A DNA stretch of 44,539 nucleotides, from NCBI GenBank assembly GCA_945905745.1, contig CAMDQF010000010.1, positions 1 through 44,539 on the forward strand, in the 5' to 3' direction. Positions 41,007-44,539 of the stretch are shown here, piece after piece. The stretch is from Litorilinea aerophila. GTDB taxonomy: Bacteria > Chloroflexota > Anaerolineae > Caldilineales > Caldilineaceae. Both the position numbers and the translations under genes were made by a program. Within the stretch, counting starts at the first letter, position 1. Each line of letters begins with the position of its first letter. The notes beneath the pieces are model-generated. The model saw only the letters and a list, made by a program, of their open reading frames with translations, was not told the DNA's origin and made no database searches.

Positions 41007-41078
41007 ATGTTGATGATGAACCGTATCTGGACCGGGGTTGCCCCCGCCGGAATCAACAAAGAGAATATGCATCGGTGA
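41007..41078 (+). CDS. 23-residue leader peptide in the exporter attenuator
   Basis: Starts ATG 41007 with AAAGGAAG 9 nt upstream and ends TGA 41078. It begins MLMMNRIW and ends INKENMHR. It lies between a strong promoter and two tandem terminators that precede the exporter genes. No run of one amino acid is present, so it is not a classic biosynthetic attenuator. In Bacillus the leader BmrB regulates the bmrCD exporter by drug-induced ribosome stalling, and this peptide holds the equivalent place. Function is inferred from layout. Confidence 0.6.
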   Translation: MLMMNRIWTGVAPAGINKENMHR

Positions 41079-41085
41079 TCCATTG

Positions 41086-41112
41086 GCGAGGAGATGGTTT
41101 AGTCTCCTTCGC
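41086..41112 (+). promoter_or_regulatory. Hairpin just downstream of the leader-peptide stop
   Basis: GCGAGGAGA (41086-41094) pairs with TCTCCTTCGC (41103-41112) with one bulged T. A ribosome halted at the end of the leader peptide would cover its left arm. A small TCGC/GCGA stem (41113-41125) follows. This is the likely sensing element of the attenuator. Confidence 0.5.
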
Positions 41113-41130
41113 TCGCTAGAAGCGACAAAG

Positions 41131-41159
41131 GTCACGGTGCATAGGCCCGTGACTTTTTT
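41131..41159 (+). terminator. First attenuator terminator
   Basis: GTCACGG (41131-41137) pairs with CCGTGAC (41147-41153), followed directly by TTTTTT (41154-41159). It is an intrinsic terminator ahead of the exporter genes. Its 3' arm plus T-run can instead pair with 41185-41196. Confidence 0.75.
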
Positions 41160-41184
41160 GATTGGCAGCGTTTGCGCTACATCC

Positions 41185-41214
41185 AAAAGTCACGGGAACT
41201 CCCGTGACTTTTTT
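41185..41214 (+). terminator. Second attenuator terminator
   Basis: AAAAGTCACGGG (41185-41196), loop AACT, and CCCGTGACTTTT with six Ts (41201-41214) form a 12-bp perfect intrinsic terminator. The 5' arm is also perfectly complementary to 41146-41157 of the first terminator. That alternative 12-bp pairing would dissolve both terminators. Confidence 0.85.
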
Positions 41215-41271
41215 GTTTGCGGTGTAGGGATCATCCGTTGCCATAGAACCGAATTAAGAAGGAGGCTGCCG

Positions 41272-43317
41272 GTGGAAGCAAAGCAAGACGTGCGGCGAGA
41301 CGGAACGAATTCAAACAGAACTGGTGAACGTGAAACAATGCAAGACGAATCATTACGAACAACCTATGACCTGCAAAATATCCTCGTCGAGAGCAAGACC
41401 AAAGCGCTCTGGAGAATGTTGTCCGGCTTTCGGGGGATTTATCTGATTGCCGTGATAGCCGCGGGGCTGGCCGCGTTGGGGCGCACAGGCTTTGCCTACT
41501 TGTTGCGCTACTTCATTGACGACGTGTTGCAGGTGACAGCCAACTATTGGCTGATCCCCTGGACTGCCCTTGGCTTTATCGGTGTGGCCCTCTTTCAGGG
41601 CTTCTTCACCTATCTGACTGGGCGGCTGGCCGCGCAGACATCCGAAGGGATCGTGCGCCGCCTGCGCAACTATTTCTACGATCATCTGCAACGCCTGACC
41701 TTTACCTATCACGACCGTATGCAGACGGGTGAACTGATCAGTCGGGCCACTTCCGATGTGGACACGATCCGCCGTCTCTATCAGGACCAGTTGATCGGCA
41801 TCGGGCGGATAACCCTGCTCTTTCTGGTCAACTTCGCGGGGATGCTTCTGCTTGATATACAGTTGGCCCTCTGGTCGGTGATCGTTATTCCGGTCATCGT
41901 GGCAGCCTCCATCTACTTCTTCGGGAAGATGGAGAAGACCTACGAGCGCTACCAGAACCAGGAGGCGAAGGTCTCCAGCCGTTTGCAGGAGAATCTGAGT
42001 GGCGTGCGGGTGGTGAAAGCCTTTGCCCGCCAGGAATTCGAGATCGAGCGCTTCGACGCGGAAAATTGGAAAAAGTATGAACGGGGCAAAGAACTCGCCA
42101 ATCTACACGCCACCTTTTGGCCCGTGACCGATGTGATCAGCGGTTTGCAGATGCTTCTGGCCTTCTATCTGGGCGCGGTCGCCACCATCAACGGCGACAT
42201 CAGCCTGGGTACCTATCTGGCCTACAGCGCTCTGGTCATCAATGTCATCTGGCCCATCCGCAACCTGGGGCGGCTGGTGGCGAATATCTCTACAGGCGTT
42301 GTTTCGCTGGAACGCTTGCAGCAGATCATTCGCCAGCAGCGGGAACCTCTGGGCCAGGGTACACACCACCTGAAGGAGCGGCTGGTGGGCGATGTGCGCT
42401 TCGACGATGTAAGCTTCCGCTACGCCGTGCCTGCCAGCGCCGAGGATCGGGAGAAGGCCATTGCTACAGCCGTTGAGACGCCGGGTACAAATGGCGCATC
42501 ATCACAGCATCCCAATATCCCATCGGTGGAGCCGGAATGGGTATTGCAGCAGATCTCCCTCCACGCCAAACCGGGCCAGGTCATCGGTCTGCTCGGCGCG
42601 ACGGGTTCGGGGAAAACCTCTCTGGTCAATCTGTTGCCTCGCTTCTATGACTATACGGAAGGCAGCATCACCATTGACGGTACGGAACTGCGGGAGATCG
42701 CCCGGGACGGGCTGCGCGCCCAGATCGGCATTGTGCAGCAGGAACCCTTCCTCTTCTCCACCACCATCCGGGGCAACATCACCTACGGCGTGGGCCGCGA
42801 TGTGAGCGATGCTGAGGTGGAGGCCGCAGCCCGAGCGGCGGCTGTACACGATGTGATTCTCAGCTTCCCCAATGGCTACGATACGTTGGTGGGCGAGCGG
42901 GGGGTCACGCTCTCGGGCGGGCAGAAGCAGCGGGTGACGATTGCCCGCACGCTTCTCAAAAACCCGTCGATTCTGATTCTGGACGACGCCACCTCCAGCG
43001 TGGATACCGAGACCGACGCGGCCATCCGGGAGGCCCTGCGCAAGCTGATGGAGAACCGCACGACTTTCATCATCGCCCACCGGGTGCAGAGTGTGATGGA
43101 GGCCGACCAGATTTTGGTGATGGATCAGGGCCGCATTGTGCAGCGGGGAACCCACGACGAACTTCTGGCCGAGACGGGCATCTACCGCCGGGTCTACGAT
43201 CTGCAAGCCCGCATTGAGGAAGATCTGGAGCGGGAGATCGCCGAAGTGGTAGATGCGACGGAGAAGCGGCTGGCGGGGGGGATGAACGGGCGGAATGGAG
43301 CGGTGGCGGTGAGGTAA
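41272..43317 (+). CDS. ABC multidrug-type exporter half-transporter with degenerate Walker B (BmrC/TM287-like)
   Basis: 681 residues from GTG 41272, chosen for a full AAGGAGG 6 nt upstream. Six helices of an ABC type-IV exporter (~45-330) include YLLRYFIDDVLQ, TSEGIVRRLRNYFYDHLQRLTFTYHDRMQTGELISRATSDVD and LQENLSGVRVVKAFARQEFE. The nucleotide-binding domain has Walker A GATGSGKTS (~442-450), Q-loop QQEPFLFS, LSGGQ (~547), Walker B ILILDDATSSVD (~572) and H-loop FIIAHRV. The catalytic Glu after Walker B is Asp572, as in the degenerate-site subunits of heterodimeric exporters. A ~40-residue Ala/Pro/Thr insertion (~383-422) lies before Walker A. A second half-transporter gene follows, so the two should form a heterodimer that pumps lipophilic compounds out. 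Confidence 0.9.
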   Translation: MEAKQDVRRDGTNSNRTGERETMQDESLRTTYDLQNILVESKTKALWRMLSGFRGIYLIAVIAAGLAALGRTGFAYLLRYFIDDVLQVTANYWLIPWTALGFIGVALFQGFFTYLTGRLAAQTSEGIVRRLRNYFYDHLQRLTFTYHDRMQTGELISRATSDVDTIRRLYQDQLIGIGRITLLFLVNFAGMLLLDIQLALWSVIVIPVIVAASIYFFGKMEKTYERYQNQEAKVSSRLQENLSGVRVVKAFARQEFEIERFDAENWKKYERGKELANLHATFWPVTDVISGLQMLLAFYLGAVATINGDISLGTYLAYSALVINVIWPIRNLGRLVANISTGVVSLERLQQIIRQQREPLGQGTHHLKERLVGDVRFDDVSFRYAVPASAEDREKAIATAVETPGTNGASSQHPNIPSVEPEWVLQQISLHAKPGQVIGLLGATGSGKTSLVNLLPRFYDYTEGSITIDGTELREIARDGLRAQIGIVQQEPFLFSTTIRGNITYGVGRDVSDAEVEAAARAAAVHDVILSFPNGYDTLVGERGVTLSGGQKQRVTIARTLLKNPSILILDDATSSVDTETDAAIREALRKLMENRTTFIIAHRVQSVMEADQILVMDQGRIVQRGTHDELLAETGIYRRVYDLQARIEEDLEREIAEVVDATEKRLAGGMNGRNGAVAVR

Positions 43318-43319
43318 AT

Positions 43320-43389
43320 GTATTGCGTATTGCGTATTCCGTAAACAGTGGCGCTCGACGCCGATAACAGAATACGCAATACGCAATAC
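43320..43389. repeat. Inverted GTATTGC heptamer repeat inside the exporter operon
   Basis: GTATTGCGTATTGCGTATTC.. (43320-43342) pairs with 43367-43389 over 23 bp with one mismatch. Three 7-nt words lie in each arm. A short GGCG/CGCC stem sits in the loop. It lies 3 nt after the first exporter gene and about 60 nt before the second. Confidence 0.7.
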
Positions 43390-43449
43390 GGAATAGGCTT
43401 TACAATCATCATTAACAACACAACAACTCTCTTTACAGGAGTTTGACGA

Positions 43450-44539
43450 ATGTCAGATCAAGAACATTTCGAAGAAGAAGAGTTCAATACCCAATTCAAC
43501 GGACGGACGATTGTGCGGATTGCCCAGCAGGGCTTGGCCCACTGGCCGATGATGCTTGGCTATCTGCTCTGTATCGCTGTTCTGGCGGTGTTGGAGTCTT
43601 ATTTCACATACTTAAGTAAATTGATTATCGACGACGGCATTCTGGCAGGGGACAGAGAAGCTCTCTGGCAGATTATCGCCCAATACACCGCGCTGATGGT
43701 GGCCCAGGCCGGGCTGGTCTTCGGCTTCATCACCTGTGCGGCCCGCTTAGGAGAACGGGTGCAGTACGACCTGCGCAAAAAGATGTTCGCCCGTTTGCAG
43801 GACCTGTCCCTCTCCTATTACAACCAGACGCCGATAGGCTGGCTGATGTCTCGCCTGACCTCGGATGTGGGGCGGGTGGGTGAACTGGTCTCCTGGGGCA
43901 TTCTGGATACGGTTTGGGGCATCCTCAACATCGCTGCGTCCATGGCCTTTATGTTCTACATCAATTTGCGTATGGGGCTGATTGTGGCGCTGATCATTCC
44001 CGCCCTGGTGATAGTGGCATCGCTCTTCCAGAAGAAAATCCTGCTGGAATACCGCCAGGTGCGCAAAATGAATTCGAAGGTGACGGGTGCCTATAACGAA
44101 GGCATCACCGGTGTGCGGGTGATCAAGAGCCTGCGCCGGGAAGAGGAGAATCTGGACGAGTTTGGCAACCTGACCAGCCAGATGTACAGGGCTGCGTTTC
44201 GGGCCGCCTGGCTCTCCGCGCTCTTCTTGCCTACGGTTCAGCTCATCAGCGCGGTGGCTGTGGGTAGCATCATTTGGTATGGCGGCTGGCAGTTCCAGAC
44301 TGGCTCGATGACCATCGGTGACATCCAAGCCTTCGTCTCCTACATCACCTTCATGCTCTTCCCTGTGCAGGAGATGGCCCGGGTCTACGCCGAACTGCAG
44401 CAGGCCATCGCCTCTGGCGAACGTATCTTCTCGCTCATTGATGCGGTGCCGGAGATTAAGGACAAGGAAGGCGCTTCCGATCCGGGCACAATCCGGGGTG
44501 ATATTGTCTTCGAGAATGTGGATTTCTCCTACGAGGACA
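43450..44539 (+). CDS. Second ABC exporter half-transporter (3' end outside window)
   Basis: About 363 codons from ATG 43450, with AGGAG 8 nt upstream; still open at the window end. An acidic N-terminus (SDQEHFEEEEFN) is followed by six helices in the exporter arrangement: LGYLLCIAVLAVLESYFTYLSKLIIDDGIL, ARLGERVQYDLRKKMFARLQDLSLSYYNQTPIGWLMSRLTSDVGRVGELVSW, and NEGITGVRVIKSLRREEENLDEF (coupling helix region). It ends at the start of the nucleotide-binding domain (GDIVFENVDFSYED), before Walker A, so the catalytic residues cannot be checked. If the first gene product carries the degenerate site, this subunit should hold the intact catalytic Glu. Confidence 0.9.
   Translation, partial: MSDQEHFEEEEFNTQFNGRTIVRIAQQGLAHWPMMLGYLLCIAVLAVLESYFTYLSKLIIDDGILAGDREALWQIIAQYTALMVAQAGLVFGFITCAARLGERVQYDLRKKMFARLQDLSLSYYNQTPIGWLMSRLTSDVGRVGELVSWGILDTVWGILNIAASMAFMFYINLRMGLIVALIIPALVIVASLFQKKILLEYRQVRKMNSKVTGAYNEGITGVRVIKSLRREEENLDEFGNLTSQMYRAAFRAAWLSALFLPTVQLISAVAVGSIIWYGGWQFQTGSMTIGDIQAFVSYITFMLFPVQEMARVYAELQQAIASGERIFSLIDAVPEIKDKEGASDPGTIRGDIVFENVDFSYED

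Noticed and set aside
40938-41186. 82-codon minus-strand frame across the exporter leader
   Set aside because: It is composed of hairpin arms and the leader-peptide complement, and has no ribosome site.
40951-41271. Known riboswitch or T-box in the exporter leader
   Set aside because: I looked for T-box, c-di-GMP, ZTP, fluoride, THF and c-di-AMP core motifs and saw none. The translated short frame with competing terminators explains the leader better.

Overview
The window looks like a chromosomal segment of a GC-rich, free-living bacterium, most likely a Chloroflexota of the Anaerolineae/Caldilineae type. This is inferred from gene content: a DUF5995 protein, an NADPH:F420 reductase, many Ala/Pro/Thr-rich lipoproteins, Tat/lipobox sugar-binding proteins, and dispersed heptanucleotide repeats. 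No rRNA, tRNA, CRISPR array, phage or complete insertion sequence was seen.

Layout. 1-2316 (minus): a truncated GT2/priming sugar-transferase fusion and a sortase-fold lipoprotein that lacks the catalytic Cys. 2561-3619 (plus): a small unknown protein and the F420 reductase. 3695-7139 (minus): a TIM-barrel sugar isomerase, then a DUF5995 / FAD-oxidoreductase pair. 7315-10785 (plus): a TetR regulator and a rifampicin-phosphotransferase-like enzyme. 10848-16396: aldo/keto reductase, membrane dipeptidase, AI-2E-type permease, tsaD and an AbrB/PIN toxin-antitoxin pair. 16451-21279 (minus): a WecA-like enzyme with altered active-site residues, asnS, a disordered basic protein and a permuted ATP-grasp protein. 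21739-28015 (plus): a glycan-type membrane cluster (YfhO-like, GT39-like, 2H phosphoesterase, O-antigen-ligase-like). 28120-30920: lipA followed by a small toxin-antitoxin islet that ends in a second, decayed copy of the lipA 3' end. 30925-35532 (minus): a TolB/SH3 lipoprotein, an orphan MacB-type permease, RidA and an SDR. 35671-40680 (minus): a sugar ABC operon that ends in a secreted FG-GAP/ASPIC lipoprotein. 40916-44539 (plus): a heterodimeric ABC multidrug-type exporter preceded by what looks like a complete transcription attenuator.

The two strongest unexplained signals are these. (i) The leader at 40916-41272 has a strong promoter, a 23-codon leader peptide, and two tandem terminators whose arms can re-pair into a 12-bp antiterminator. 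It resembles the ribosome-mediated attenuation known for the Bacillus bmrCD exporter. (ii) A window-wide system of 7-nt-period repeats uses different words at different places. The repeats form inverted arms between genes, often carry the stop codons, and also sit in frame inside membrane-protein and lipoprotein genes, where they encode peptides such as QFAIRNS. A second dispersed family, with ACGCGGAT/ACGCAGAT words and inverted ends, fills several other gaps.
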